IMG/VR virus record: IMGVR_UViG_3300045974_000129
Location: 1 to 30,791 of that record
DNA length: 30,791 nucleotides
Source of the DNA: a virus
Direction: 5' to 3' (one strand)
The translations under genes were made by a program, and so were the position numbers. The notes below the pieces were generated by a model, which was given only the letters and a program-made list of their open reading frames with translations, was not told where the DNA came from and did no database searches. Positions within the stretch are counted from its first letter, which is position 1. Each line of letters starts with the position of its first letter. Positions 1-8,244 of this stretch are shown here, one piece after another.

Positions 1-2
1 AA

Positions 3-56
3 TTAACCCGGTACTCGTTGATAATCAAAGCGTACCTTTATGAATATGGAGATTAA
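3..56 (+). CDS. 3' end of an upstream gene, frame uncertain
   Basis: The first 56 bases probably hold the C-terminus of the gene upstream of the tail sheath. One frame reads LTRYSLIIKAYLYEYGD and stops at 54-56, just before the sheath start, so its last codons would contain the sheath ribosome binding site (GGAG at 48-51). Another frame reads INPVLVDNQSVPL and stops at 41-43. I cannot choose firmly; the first fits the tight spacing seen elsewhere in this operon. Too short to assign a function. Confidence 0.3.
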   Translation, partial: LTRYSLIIKAYLYEYGD

Positions 57-59
57 AAA

Positions 60-1508
60 ATGAGCAGCCCATTCAGATCCTCAAACCCATTGGATTTTGA
101 TGCCGTAGACGGCATTGTAATCAACGAGTCTGCACCACCACCTTCCGTTCAAGGTGTAGGGACTGGCATTGCGATTTTGGTTGGACAGTTTGAGCGTGGT
201 CTTCCAGGACTTGCTGACACTTCTGGAACTGGCGACATCTTTGAGAAGTACGGCAAGAATTACGCATACTCTGGATTAGTCGCGACACTGAATAAAAAGT
301 TTTCGCTACTTCGCATCGCACGCGTGGTTGCTTCTGGAGCTGTTCAAGCTTCTCGAGCATTCGTTGCAACTGCAACACCGATCATCACCTTCTCCGCTGC
401 TCAAGGTAAGGGTGCTTTCGGTAACGGTATCAAGGTGACGATTGCTGCTGGCACAACTTCTGGCAAGAAGTACACAATCACTGACACGAACGTAGGCGCT
501 GTTCTTCCTCAAGAAGTTTACGATAATGTTCTCGTTGCAAACCTTGCAGTGAGCAATGTTTTCGCAGCGAGCAAACTCGTAACTGCGGTTGTGAACTCTT
601 CTGCTAGCGAGCCAGACAATATCGCAGCAACGGCATTGGCAAGCGGATCTGACGGATCTGTCGCTGATTCTGATTACCAGACTGCGATCGACCTTTGCGC
701 TGTTCAAGGCGCAGGGAATATTTTGTTCTTGGATGCTTACACGGCCACACGCCGCGCAGCACTCAAGCAACACGCTGTCGATACTCAGGACAAGATGGTC
801 ATCATCGCAAACGTCGCAGGAACTTCTGCATCGGCTGTTGAAGCTGACGCAGCAACTTACCGCGATGTTGACGGTCGAATCATTTACGCGTTCCCATTCG
901 TTCAGACTGTTGTGAACGGATCGAACACGTTGGTTTGCCCTGCATCGTTCTACGCTTCGATCTTGTCTCAGACTGCTCCAAGCGTAGATCCAGCAGACGT
1001 TGACAATATCCAGTACTTGCAAGGCATCAACGGAATCGAATTGATGTTGTCTCGCACTGACTACATCGCTCTCATGAACGCAGGTGTTTCCGCATTCGAG
1101 TACGACTCGGATGTTGGTTACAAGGTTCGTTCGGGTGTTGTAACTCAGATCGTGAACAGCTCGAAGGTTCTCGTGTCTCGTCGACGCATGACGGATTATC
1201 TCACGAACTCGATCGGTCGATTCTTGAAGCTCTATCAGAACGGTCCAAACGCACGCGCGAAACGCGATGCTGTTAAGGCTGCAATGCTCGACTTCATTGC
1301 TCGTAACGAAAAAGAAGGAATCCTTCCGAAGGATTCTGAAGTCAAGAGTGGAAAGGCCAAGCTGGTTGACACTGAATCTGCCAACACAGATGCGTCTATC
1401 GCAGCCGGAATGTTCACGATTCTTTACAAGCAACGTATTTTCAGCTCGATGCGCTTCATCGTTCTTCAAGCTGAAATCGGTCAATCTGTGTTGGTCACTG
1501 AAGTTTAA
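60..1508 (+). CDS. Contractile tail sheath protein
   Basis: At 482 aa this has the size and layout of a myovirus tail sheath subunit, which polymerises around the tail tube and contracts to drive it through the host envelope. The N-terminus (GIVINESAPPPSVQGVGTG and the following VGQFERGLPG) matches the sheath pattern of an early beta strand and a GIAILVG-type segment. The last 100 residues (a long helix with RFLKLYQNGPNARAKRDAVK, then the strand-rich end FSSMRFIVLQAEIGQS) match the conserved C-terminal sheath domain that forms the inner wall. GGAG at 48-51 sits 8 nt before the ATG. The tail tube gene follows after 15 nt, the standard order. Assignment rests on length, terminal motifs and strong gene-order support. 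Confidence 0.93.
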   Translation: MSSPFRSSNPLDFDAVDGIVINESAPPPSVQGVGTGIAILVGQFERGLPGLADTSGTGDIFEKYGKNYAYSGLVATLNKKFSLLRIARVVASGAVQASRAFVATATPIITFSAAQGKGAFGNGIKVTIAAGTTSGKKYTITDTNVGAVLPQEVYDNVLVANLAVSNVFAASKLVTAVVNSSASEPDNIAATALASGSDGSVADSDYQTAIDLCAVQGAGNILFLDAYTATRRAALKQHAVDTQDKMVIIANVAGTSASAVEADAATYRDVDGRIIYAFPFVQTVVNGSNTLVCPASFYASILSQTAPSVDPADVDNIQYLQGINGIELMLSRTDYIALMNAGVSAFEYDSDVGYKVRSGVVTQIVNSSKVLVSRRRMTDYLTNSIGRFLKLYQNGPNARAKRDAVKAAMLDFIARNEKEGILPKDSEVKSGKAKLVDTESANTDASIAAGMFTILYKQRIFSSMRFIVLQAEIGQSVLVTEV

Positions 1509-1523
1509 GAAAGGGATATTCAA

Positions 1524-1949
1524 ATGGCAAATGCTTCAATAAGAGGCCACCAGGGCAAATTCGAGGTCTACGAAAACGGGAAGCTTGTAAAGCTTCTCGC
1601 GATGAAAAGCGTGGATGTGAATCAAGAGTCTACGTTCATCAAGTCGATGTACGTTGGCAATCCAGTTCCAGAAGGCGATCAAGCGATCGAAGGCTGGAGT
1701 GGCTCGATCGAAATGGAAGTTAAAGACGCTGCAGCCGATGAGTTCATCGATGCTCTCGTCACGAATAACCTGAACGGGATCGGCGTATCCGATTACTCGT
1801 TCTTGGATACCGAATTTTATTCGGATGGCACACAGAAGACTTACGTCTACTCTGATTGCCAGTTCAAGCTCTCGAAGAAAAAAGAAGGTTTGCAAGCTAA
1901 GCAAACCAAAAAGCTAGACTTCCAAGCTATGGTTCGTCAGCCGTTATAA
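1524..1949 (+). CDS. Tail tube protein
   Basis: This 141-aa protein directly follows the sheath gene, with AAGGGATATT as its upstream ribosome binding site. It begins ANASIRGHQGKFEVYENGK, then alternates short strands with a central EGWSGSIEMEVKD segment. This is the beta-rich layout of small contractile-phage tube subunits, which stack in hexameric rings inside the sheath. The position between sheath and tail assembly chaperone is where Mu-, P2- and PBSX-like phages encode the tube. The C-terminus is lysine-rich (KLSKKKEGLQAKQTKK). No membrane or signal segment is present. Family membership is inferred from size, composition and neighbours. Confidence 0.88.
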   Translation: MANASIRGHQGKFEVYENGKLVKLLAMKSVDVNQESTFIKSMYVGNPVPEGDQAIEGWSGSIEMEVKDAAADEFIDALVTNNLNGIGVSDYSFLDTEFYSDGTQKTYVYSDCQFKLSKKKEGLQAKQTKKLDFQAMVRQPL

Positions 1950-1954
1950 AAATT

Positions 1955-1999
1955 TGGTGGTGGGACTGGTGTTTGTCATGATTCACTTTCCCACCACCA
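1955..1999 (+). promoter_or_regulatory. Long-stem hairpin between tube and chaperone genes
   Basis: TGGTGGTGGGA at 1955-1965 pairs perfectly with TCCCACCACCA at 1989-1999 (11 bp), with a 23-nt loop. It lies in the 81-nt gap between the tube gene and the tail chaperone gene, and is immediately followed by the 12-bp palindrome ATTGTTAACAAT (1999-2010). No run of Ts follows, so it is not a typical intrinsic terminator. It may be an attenuator, an RNA processing site, or a barrier that lowers chaperone and tape-measure expression relative to the abundant tube and sheath. Confidence 0.4.
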
Positions 2000-2030
2000 T
2001 TGTTAACAATCGTTAGAGGAGAAAATAGTT

Positions 2031-2363
2031 ATGCGTGGAATTAAGGTAGTAATCCCAGAAACTGGGAAAGTCGTAATTTTTAGAGAGCCACAAATTTCCG
2101 ATCAGGAAATGGCCGCACAAGCAGTAGGAAGTAAAGCTGGAGATTCACAGTTCACCTACGCTTTGATGCTCAATAAAGAAATGATTCGTCAGTTGATTGT
2201 TGAAATCGACGGCGCGAAAGTTGATGCCAAAGTTCTCTTGAGTTTGGACGAACACCTGACGATGCAGGAATATAATCGCCTCAGTCAGGTAGTATCGAAA
2301 CTAACAGGGCTAGACAGCCCTTTAGTCCCAAAGATCGAGAGCGTAGACTTTGGCGGCAAATAA
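2031..2363 (+). CDS. Tail assembly chaperone, short form
   Basis: The 110-aa product sits between tube and tape measure, the invariant place for the tail assembly chaperone (TAC). TAC proteins hold the tape measure in an extended state while tube subunits assemble around it; they are not in the finished virion. It is small, acidic and helical at its C-terminal half (SLDEHLTMQEYNRLSQVVSKLTG), as expected. AGAGGAG at about 2015-2021 precedes the ATG. The final third overlaps an open -1 frame reached through a slippery heptamer at 2327-2333, giving a longer form described separately. Gene order plus the frameshift make this call strong even though TAC sequences are poorly conserved. Confidence 0.85.
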   Translation: MRGIKVVIPETGKVVIFREPQISDQEMAAQAVGSKAGDSQFTYALMLNKEMIRQLIVEIDGAKVDAKVLLSLDEHLTMQEYNRLSQVVSKLTGLDSPLVPKIESVDFGGK

Positions 2364-2488
2364 TCTGGATTTGCCGTTACACAAGTCTTAGGCCCGATGA
2401 TATCCTGAAGATGAAGAACTGGCAGTATTACGAGACTTGCGATGCACTTCAAGAGATACTGTCAAAGGAGTCTGGAACGGAGTCATAG
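2031..2488 (+). CDS. Tail assembly chaperone, -1 frameshift fusion
   Basis: A -1 slip on CCCAAAG (2327-2333) would join the first 101 residues of the short form to 51 residues read from 2333 to 2485, giving about 152 aa. The -1 frame has no stop until TAG at 2486-2488, which abuts the tape-measure ATG at 2489. The extension contains SLRPDDILKMKNWQYYETCD followed by ALQEILSKESGTES, protein-like in composition and similar in style to the G-T or gp41-extended chaperones of lambda- and Mu-like phages. The -1 frame has no convincing independent start with a ribosome binding site. Frameshifting in this gene pair is widely conserved in tailed phages; efficiency here is unknown. Confidence 0.75.
2327..2379 (+). 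promoter_or_regulatory. Programmed -1 frameshift signal
   Basis: C CCA AAG at 2327-2333 is in the correct register for the chaperone frame and fits X XXY YYZ (CCC, AAA, G). Downstream, CGGCAAAT (2354-2361) pairs with ATTTGCCG (2369-2376) around a 7-nt loop. The stem extends to 11 bp (2351-2379) if two G-U pairs are allowed, and includes the zero-frame TAA. The 20-nt spacing from heptamer to stem is longer than the usual 5-9 nt, so the stem may be only a weak stimulator. Confidence 0.72.
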
Positions 2489-4357
2489 ATGGGATCGACC
2501 CAAGTCTTTAGTGTACTTACAGAATTCAAGTTTGACGTAGCTCAAGCAGTTGCGGGTTCTGATACACTTCAAAAAAGCACCAAGAAATTATCTGAGGCTG
2601 CCGACCAAGCTCTCGTATCTGTTCAAACATTGGGTTTAGGTTTAGTTGAGGTTTTGGGGTACGGAGGCGTCATTGGTTTTTTCAAGAAAGCCATTGACGC
2701 CTCTGATTCTTTTCAGTCGTCTATTTTAGACATGAACGGGGTTCTCACGAGTCAGCTTGGCGCACTGACCGGCCCGGTCGATACGCTCAATGAGCGCTTA
2801 GGCGCGTCGCGCGACATCATGGAGCAGGTCGCCAAACAAGCAAAGAAGTTCGATGTCTCGACTGGTGATGTTTCCGGTGTATTGGGAACTCTCATCGGAG
2901 GAGCCGCGCAGAACACTGAAGACACGAGCATGAAGAGTCTCGTTGGAATGTCTGGCCAGGTGGCTGCAGGAGCTTCTGGAATTGGATTAAGTCCCACTGA
3001 CATGGCAACACAGGTTGCAGCGATCATGGGCAGCACAGCGACGCAGGGCGCGCTAGTAAACGTGCTCCAGACGATGCCGTCTGCATTCAAAGGCAAGAGT
3101 TTAGCTGGCATCAACGCGATGGACGACGACGAGATCATGAAGCGGCTGAGCGCTGGTCTTCAGATTATCGCGTCTGACATGAGCGATCTGTCAGCCAGGT
3201 CGGAGCTTCTTTCGTATCAAATCACAAGATTCAAGAACATCATGACTGACATCATCAAGCCAATTGGTGATGCGATCAGGCCAGTTCTCGTGAACGTGAT
3301 GAAAGAAATCAACGGATACATGAAGACTGCTGGAGCCGGGATCTTCAACAGCTTCGGAAGCATCATGAAGTTGTTTGTGTCTACTCCGAGAGAGATGCTG
3401 ACGAATCTTCTGCAGTTCAGAGAGGCGCATTCCGATCTCGGGAAAGCCGCAAAGACTGTTGGGACGATCCAAGCTGTTGAAGGCATTGGATGGATTCTTG
3501 CAAAGCTTACAGGCAAGGCATTGTTTCTAACTCCTGTAGTCGGTCAGCTCGCGTTCGTGTTCAGTATGCTTGGGGACATTATGTCTCGAGATCACAGTCC
3601 GATCATGCAGATGATTGGATACGTGTTGAAGTGGGGTTCTGCACTTACTGTTGTGGCTGGAATCCTGTCTTACTTTGGTGTTTTGATGCCTGTTCTTGCG
3701 TTCGCTTTTGCAGAGATTCTTGCACCACTTGCACTGCTTTACATTATGTTCCAGGCAATCAGCAGAGCGATGGCTAAGGCGCACATTTCAGACGCTCTTG
3801 CTATGGCTGAGATCTTACCGAAGTTCATGGGATTGCTCGCTAGACTTGGCGAGGCGGTTAAGCAAATCTTTCTTCCTGTGTGGCTTGCGATCGATGGATT
3901 GTCATCTATTCTCGCTCCATTGTTTGAGTGGTCTGGAGTCTTGTCAGCTTTGATGCCGATTCTAGAGGCGTTCGTTTTCGTTCTCGAAACTGTAGGTACG
4001 CTGATAGTCAACATCATGGCTGCGATCTCTGGAGCGTTCGGCGCGATCTTCAATGTGCTTTCGAGCATGAGCGAAGAAGGCTGGCTGCTGAATATTTTCG
4101 ACAACATCAAGAAGGGCTTCCAAGAAGGCTTTGATGACTTCATTGGGAAGCACAAGAAGAACATCGAAGACGGCACTTCTGTCCGCAACGCCAATACTGA
4201 CATAACCATTTCAAAGGTTGAGATCAGAAACGACTTCAAAGCTGGCATGGAGCCAGATCGAATTGCGTACACGATCAAAGAACAGTTGATGAACGCGCAC
4301 AATAATCCAGTTGCCAATAAGGGCGGTTCTTTCCAAGGAAAGTTGTTGGGGGCGTAA
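2489..4357 (+). CDS. Tail tape measure protein
   Basis: This 622-aa protein sets tail length and is threaded through the tube lumen. The N-terminal 80 residues (GSDTLQKSTKKLSEAADQAL) are helical and coiled-coil-like. The middle is rich in Gly/Ala/Ser with MSGQVAAGASGIGLSP. Residues about 340-530 carry several hydrophobic segments (e.g. ALTVVAGILSYFGVLMPVLA), typical of tape measures that later reach the host inner membrane. Using the known relation of about 0.15 nm per residue, the tail would be roughly 90 nm. The ATG abuts the TAG of the frameshifted chaperone, and GGAG at about 2479-2482 lies inside that upstream frame, suggesting translational coupling. Confidence 0.92.
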   Translation: MGSTQVFSVLTEFKFDVAQAVAGSDTLQKSTKKLSEAADQALVSVQTLGLGLVEVLGYGGVIGFFKKAIDASDSFQSSILDMNGVLTSQLGALTGPVDTLNERLGASRDIMEQVAKQAKKFDVSTGDVSGVLGTLIGGAAQNTEDTSMKSLVGMSGQVAAGASGIGLSPTDMATQVAAIMGSTATQGALVNVLQTMPSAFKGKSLAGINAMDDDEIMKRLSAGLQIIASDMSDLSARSELLSYQITRFKNIMTDIIKPIGDAIRPVLVNVMKEINGYMKTAGAGIFNSFGSIMKLFVSTPREMLTNLLQFREAHSDLGKAAKTVGTIQAVEGIGWILAKLTGKALFLTPVVGQLAFVFSMLGDIMSRDHSPIMQMIGYVLKWGSALTVVAGILSYFGVLMPVLAFAFAEILAPLALLYIMFQAISRAMAKAHISDALAMAEILPKFMGLLARLGEAVKQIFLPVWLAIDGLSSILAPLFEWSGVLSALMPILEAFVFVLETVGTLIVNIMAAISGAFGAIFNVLSSMSEEGWLLNIFDNIKKGFQEGFDDFIGKHKKNIEDGTSVRNANTDITISKVEIRNDFKAGMEPDRIAYTIKEQLMNAHNNPVANKGGSFQGKLLGA

Positions 4358-5626
4358 ATGGGCATTCTTAATGACGTAGGTGGCGCAGCCCAAGGATCGC
4401 TAGATAATTTCTTGGATTCTCTCCCGAATCCATTCAAGACTAAAAAAGTACCGAAGAGATTTGCTCCAGACTTTCTGGAAGGCTTCATTATCACCGAGTT
4501 TGAAAATGGTGTTGAGAAATCAAACGCTGACAATTTCGGACTCGTTTTAAAAGGACATCAACTTCCGTTCCAGCCGTTCCCATTCGGTGGCGAGCAGAAG
4601 ATCGTCAAGGATTACTACGCTGGAAATCCAGAGCCAGTCGTGCAGGTTCTTGGGCCACGAGAGAGCGAAGTAGTCATAAAAGGTCGTCTGAAGGCAAAGG
4701 CGTTCAGCAACAAACTAGAAGATAAAGATGCTGCTGGATCTATGTACCGAGTTCCGATTGCGATCCAAGAGCAGATGGATGCGATCAGACTTCGTGGAAA
4801 TCTACTGAGATTGAATCTCGGAGAGTGGGAGCGGTTCGCATTTCTTGAGAAGACTCACTTCGAGTTGAATCAAGTCTCTCGAATCGATTACGAGCTTACG
4901 TTCACGATCATTGGATTCAACAAGCCTACAAACTGCAAGTTCACTGACAGAACGAAGCTGATACCATTTGATGACAATAAAGCTCTGATCGCTGCGGCGA
5001 ATGCTTTCATCACCAAAGGTCCACCAGACAACATGCCAAAGAGCCTGTCGTTGCTTCTTGGTAAGGCGATGAGCGATGTTTTCGGAGCTGTCAGCCTGGT
5101 CACGAACTTCGTTGATACGACGGTTCGCTCTGCTGAAGATGTCGTTTCAACTGTGAACAGAGTCAAAGGCGTGATTCTAAACGCGCGCGCAACGATCTCG
5201 AAATTCAAGAGAAGCGTTCGCGGTATCCAGCTTTCGATCGAGAGCTTGGGGAGCACGTTCACCAATAAGAATGGTGGCCTGGGAACTAACGTCAGAACAG
5301 TTCTTGGAGTGGATAACAATCTCCCGACTTCGCAAAAGAAGTCTCTACTGACGACGAGCACTTACTCAAACACGGCGTACATCAACAGCGCGGTTTCTCA
5401 GACGAAGGTTCTGTCTCAAATCCTGGCAACGATGCACAGCAGGTTTGACCAGCTCTCCAAGTCTACTCCGCTTCTTCGGTACTCTGTCAAAACTGGCGAC
5501 ACGCTTCAGAAGTTGTCGATCAAATATTACGGTGTGGCTGATAGCTGGAACAAGATTTACGATCACAATAAATTGAGCACGACTGTCTTGGTGGTTGGAA
5601 GCATCTTAGAGATTCCAAGGCTATGA
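4358..5626 (+). CDS. LysM-domain baseplate/tail protein (XkdP- or Mu gpN-like)
   Basis: The 422-aa product starts immediately after the tape-measure TAA with no spacer. The last 50 residues form a LysM domain: RYSVKTGDTLQKLSIKYYG, then the W-NKIYDHN and ILEIPRL strands. LysM binds peptidoglycan, and in PBSX- and T4 gp53-like proteins it occurs in baseplate components that bridge hub and tube. Residues about 40-170 form a strand-rich domain (VLGPRESEVVIKGRLKAKAF, ERFAFLEKTHFELNQVSRI) typical of baseplate hub-adaptor or DNA-circularisation-N families. The position between tape measure and gpD-like hub is that of XkdP in PBSX and gpN in Mu. The exact family is inferred from context. Confidence 0.85.
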   Translation: MGILNDVGGAAQGSLDNFLDSLPNPFKTKKVPKRFAPDFLEGFIITEFENGVEKSNADNFGLVLKGHQLPFQPFPFGGEQKIVKDYYAGNPEPVVQVLGPRESEVVIKGRLKAKAFSNKLEDKDAAGSMYRVPIAIQEQMDAIRLRGNLLRLNLGEWERFAFLEKTHFELNQVSRIDYELTFTIIGFNKPTNCKFTDRTKLIPFDDNKALIAAANAFITKGPPDNMPKSLSLLLGKAMSDVFGAVSLVTNFVDTTVRSAEDVVSTVNRVKGVILNARATISKFKRSVRGIQLSIESLGSTFTNKNGGLGTNVRTVLGVDNNLPTSQKKSLLTTSTYSNTAYINSAVSQTKVLSQILATMHSRFDQLSKSTPLLRYSVKTGDTLQKLSIKYYGVADSWNKIYDHNKLSTTVLVVGSILEIPRL

Positions 5627-5677
5627 CCATGATCGGGGTGTCCCATTAGCGTTTATTACCCACAGTCAGCAGTAATT

Positions 5678-7069
5678 TTGAATGTCATCTTTGAAGACTT
5701 CAAAGGGAACACTGAGACTAAAAATCTCAGCACGATTTACAAGCTCCCAATTATTGCTCGAGATGTGACAGTCAACATCAACGACTACACTCAAGCTGAC
5801 ACGTTCGACATGGAGATCGACTACAAGAATTTTCCATTCGATCCACGCTGCATTCGGTCTGTAGGCGTGACGATTTACATCGACGACATGAAGGGAACTT
5901 ACAAGAACGGCCAGGAGCTGAACTTGATCGTTCCATCTTCTGACAACGAAGTTTTCCATGGCTTTGCAGACGAAGACACGATCACGTTCGATGACGAGCA
6001 CAGAGCTGTTAGATTCAGCGGTCGAGATTTCACTGGGATGTTTACAGATCTTCCAGCTCCAGGAGTTCCTCAAGACACGACGACTCCTCTTGATGATTTG
6101 ATTCGCGGTATTATCGCAGCAAATCCAACGCTAGCAAAGATCACTGTTGACAATCGCACTGGCGAGAAACTGCTTCCGATCTCGAGCTTCTCTCCAGACT
6201 TCAAGCCACAATCGACGAAGGTGAATCCAAGACCGAATCAGAATCTTTGGGATTTAATTCAGGAGCTTGTGTCTCAGCACGCGCTGATCGCTTACATCGA
6301 GTTGGATACTCTTGTGATTACGAAGCCGCGTATTTTATACGGAAAGACCGAAACGAAGCAATTTATTTACGGTCAAAATGTAAAGACTCTCGAGTTCAAA
6401 CGAAAGCTTGGTCGTAAAAAGGGATTCAACATCCAGGTGATTAGCTTCGCAAAGAAGGAAGTCATAAAGGCTGAGATCCCTCGCGAGTCAACTGCAGAAT
6501 GGGCGAAGAGCATTGGACTTGCACAGCTCGACGTGACAATTCCACAAGTGGACTCAGAAGGCGCGCCAGCCACACCTAAAAAAGCTCCAACGATGACTTT
6601 TAGATTTGCCGACAAAGACAAGAAGCAGTGCATCGAGATCGCGCAGAAGATTTACGAAGAGGTCGGAAGACAGCAGATCGAAGGATCTCTCGTCACAAAA
6701 GAAATGGATATCGTTGAGACAGGCGACAATGGAGTCAGCTCTTGCTTCAACGCTACGCTCATGCGCATTGGGACTCCGATCCTAATCAAGATCCAGCAAG
6801 GCGATCTCGAGGGGTTGGACAAGATCCCTGACATCCTAAATAAAACGACTGGGAAGATGGAGCCAGACGTTGCGACCAGGAAGAACTTCCTAATCAAGCG
6901 ATGCTATGACGCAGACGTTGCGGAAGCGTTCGCAAAATCTTTCTCGATGTTTACCCCGAAGTTTTTTACAAAGTCGGTTAAGCTAACAGTGAATCAAGAA
7001 TCTGGATTTCAAATGAAGGTTGACTTCATTAATTTTATCGAGTTGGACAACGAAAAGTTAGGGATTTAA
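5678..7069 (+). CDS. Baseplate hub protein (gpD / Mu gpP / XkdQ-like)
   Basis: Hub proteins of this family trimerise beneath the tube and carry the spike. Support includes SGRDFTGMFTDLPAP at about 114-128, matching the family's GRD-x-T/S-xxLxD signature, and NLWDLIQELVSQHALIAYIE around 190-210, the conserved amphipathic block. The start is uncertain. TTG at 5678 has no ribosome binding site. The frame is open back to 5633 and reads ISVYYPQSAVI before that TTG; an ATT at 5645 sits 4 nt after GGGGTG (5635-5640). An ATT start would add 11 residues. An ATG at 5623, overlapping the previous stop as ATGA, opens only an 8-codon frame that ends at 5647-5649. Confidence 0.86.
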   Translation: MNVIFEDFKGNTETKNLSTIYKLPIIARDVTVNINDYTQADTFDMEIDYKNFPFDPRCIRSVGVTIYIDDMKGTYKNGQELNLIVPSSDNEVFHGFADEDTITFDDEHRAVRFSGRDFTGMFTDLPAPGVPQDTTTPLDDLIRGIIAANPTLAKITVDNRTGEKLLPISSFSPDFKPQSTKVNPRPNQNLWDLIQELVSQHALIAYIELDTLVITKPRILYGKTETKQFIYGQNVKTLEFKRKLGRKKGFNIQVISFAKKEVIKAEIPRESTAEWAKSIGLAQLDVTIPQVDSEGAPATPKKAPTMTFRFADKDKKQCIEIAQKIYEEVGRQQIEGSLVTKEMDIVETGDNGVSSCFNATLMRIGTPILIKIQQGDLEGLDKIPDILNKTTGKMEPDVATRKNFLIKRCYDADVAEAFAKSFSMFTPKFFTKSVKLTVNQESGFQMKVDFINFIELDNEKLGI

Positions 7070-7842
7070 TGGGCATTGATCTTGAGTTGATGAAATCTAT
7101 TTTTCGAGATGACCGATTGCACATCGGTCTTGCGCTCGTAAAAAGAGTCATTGTTCAAGACGATATGACAGACGTTGCGATTGAATGCGAAATCGTGCCG
7201 GAAGGTCGTACAGTTATCGTTACTGATACTTGGGAGTCTGTAGGAGACAACACTGGACATGGAGATATTCCAGATCCCAACGACCTTATCCTCATCGTCA
7301 TGGCAGACGGTGATCCTGATCGAGCCTACGCGATCAAGAGGCTTGCTTCTCATGAAGAGAAGTTACCGAAACAGATCAAGGATGGTCACTTCGTAACCAA
7401 GTCAAAGCCGGGTAAGAAGTTGTTTCTAGGGAGTGACACTCGAGTCGAGATCGGCAAAGCCAATGCTGACGCTCCAGCAGCAGAGAATTTAGTCCTTGGA
7501 TTGGTCTTCAAACAGTTAATGTCTGACGAATTGACTCAGCTAGCTACGCTTTCGACAACGCTCAAGACGCTTTCTCAGAAGACGAGTTCGCTGTTAGGCC
7601 AGGTCAATAGCCTGGTGTCTGCTCTGTCTTCGTTCGCTGGATCTTTGACGATAGAAGCCGCTGCAGGTGCTGCATTGACTGCACAGCTCACTCCAATCGT
7701 CATCCAATTGACGACTATCGACTCGGCGATTGGAACTGTTGGCTCTGACGCAGATGGCGTGAAAACAGCACTGAATAACCTCAAGTCAAGTCCTGTGGAA
7801 GATAAACTCGTTTTGAGCGATACTGTCTTTACGGAGAAATAA
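7069..7842 (+). CDS. Baseplate spike / puncturing protein (gpV, Mu gp45-like)
   Basis: A 257-aa protein whose start overlaps the hub stop (TAATG). Residues about 20-100 form a strand-rich OB-fold-like domain (LALVKRVIVQDDMTDVAIEC, LILIVMADGDPDRAYAIKRL), as in gpV/gp45 spike proteins. A second set of strands (KLFLGSDTRVEIG) leads to AAENLVLGLVFKQLM, a segment common at the end of these spikes. The remainder is helical and Ser/Thr/Ala-rich. I see no clear HxH iron-binding tip, so the membrane-piercing apex may be another protein. The order hub, spike, gp25, gpJ, gpI is the conserved contractile baseplate cluster. Confidence 0.75.
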   Translation: MGIDLELMKSIFRDDRLHIGLALVKRVIVQDDMTDVAIECEIVPEGRTVIVTDTWESVGDNTGHGDIPDPNDLILIVMADGDPDRAYAIKRLASHEEKLPKQIKDGHFVTKSKPGKKLFLGSDTRVEIGKANADAPAAENLVLGLVFKQLMSDELTQLATLSTTLKTLSQKTSSLLGQVNSLVSALSSFAGSLTIEAAAGAALTAQLTPIVIQLTTIDSAIGTVGSDADGVKTALNNLKSSPVEDKLVLSDTVFTEK

Positions 7843-8241
7843 ATGGCAAGTGTAGCAGACGTTCTTCTCACTGATTTGGCACATAAAAGGGACTTTCTTC
7901 CTACTCCAGGAGGAGATCTCCAGACCATTTCCGGTATGCAGAACGTCAGAGATGCACTGTTCGCTAGGCTCATGACAGAGCCAGGAAGCCTAATTCATCG
8001 TCCAGATTACGGGGTTGGGATCAAGCGGTTCCAGAACGCTCTGAACAGACTCGGAAAGCAGAGAGAGCTTGCAGGTCGAATCAGTGAGAACTTCGCCAGA
8101 GATCCAAGGGTTGAAAAGGTCGAAGGTGTTCTGGTAGACTATGACGAGAGCAATCCATCAAAAGTAACAATTGTTGTTCGGGTTAAGGTGGTAGGAGTTG
8201 ATGCAGTCGTCATGAACTTTACACCATTCAGCGGGGCTTGA
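7843..8241 (+). CDS. Baseplate wedge protein, gp25/gpW-like
   Basis: The 132-aa product matches the gp25-like family, which nucleates sheath assembly and sits in every baseplate wedge. The diagnostic stretch is NVRDALFARLMTEPGSLIHR then PDYGVGIKRF, equivalent to the family's motif in which an R..L.T.pGe.. segment is followed by ..yG..l. The C-terminal strands (VEKVEGVLVDYDES, VTIVVRVKVVGV) also fit. The ATG directly follows the spike TAA with no gap, and gpJ begins 4 nt after its stop. Confidence is high from motif and order. Confidence 0.93.
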   Translation: MASVADVLLTDLAHKRDFLPTPGGDLQTISGMQNVRDALFARLMTEPGSLIHRPDYGVGIKRFQNALNRLGKQRELAGRISENFARDPRVEKVEGVLVDYDESNPSKVTIVVRVKVVGVDAVVMNFTPFSGA

Positions 8242-8244
8242 TAA

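Noticed and set aside
306-1523. 405-codon minus-strand open frame opposite the sheath gene
   Set aside because: Cys/Ser/Arg-rich composition, no start signal, and it lies antisense to a confidently identified gene: a codon-bias shadow.
3739-4533. 264-codon minus-strand open frame opposite the tape measure and LysM genes
   Set aside because: Crosses two well-supported plus-strand genes, no start signal, composition unlike neighbours.
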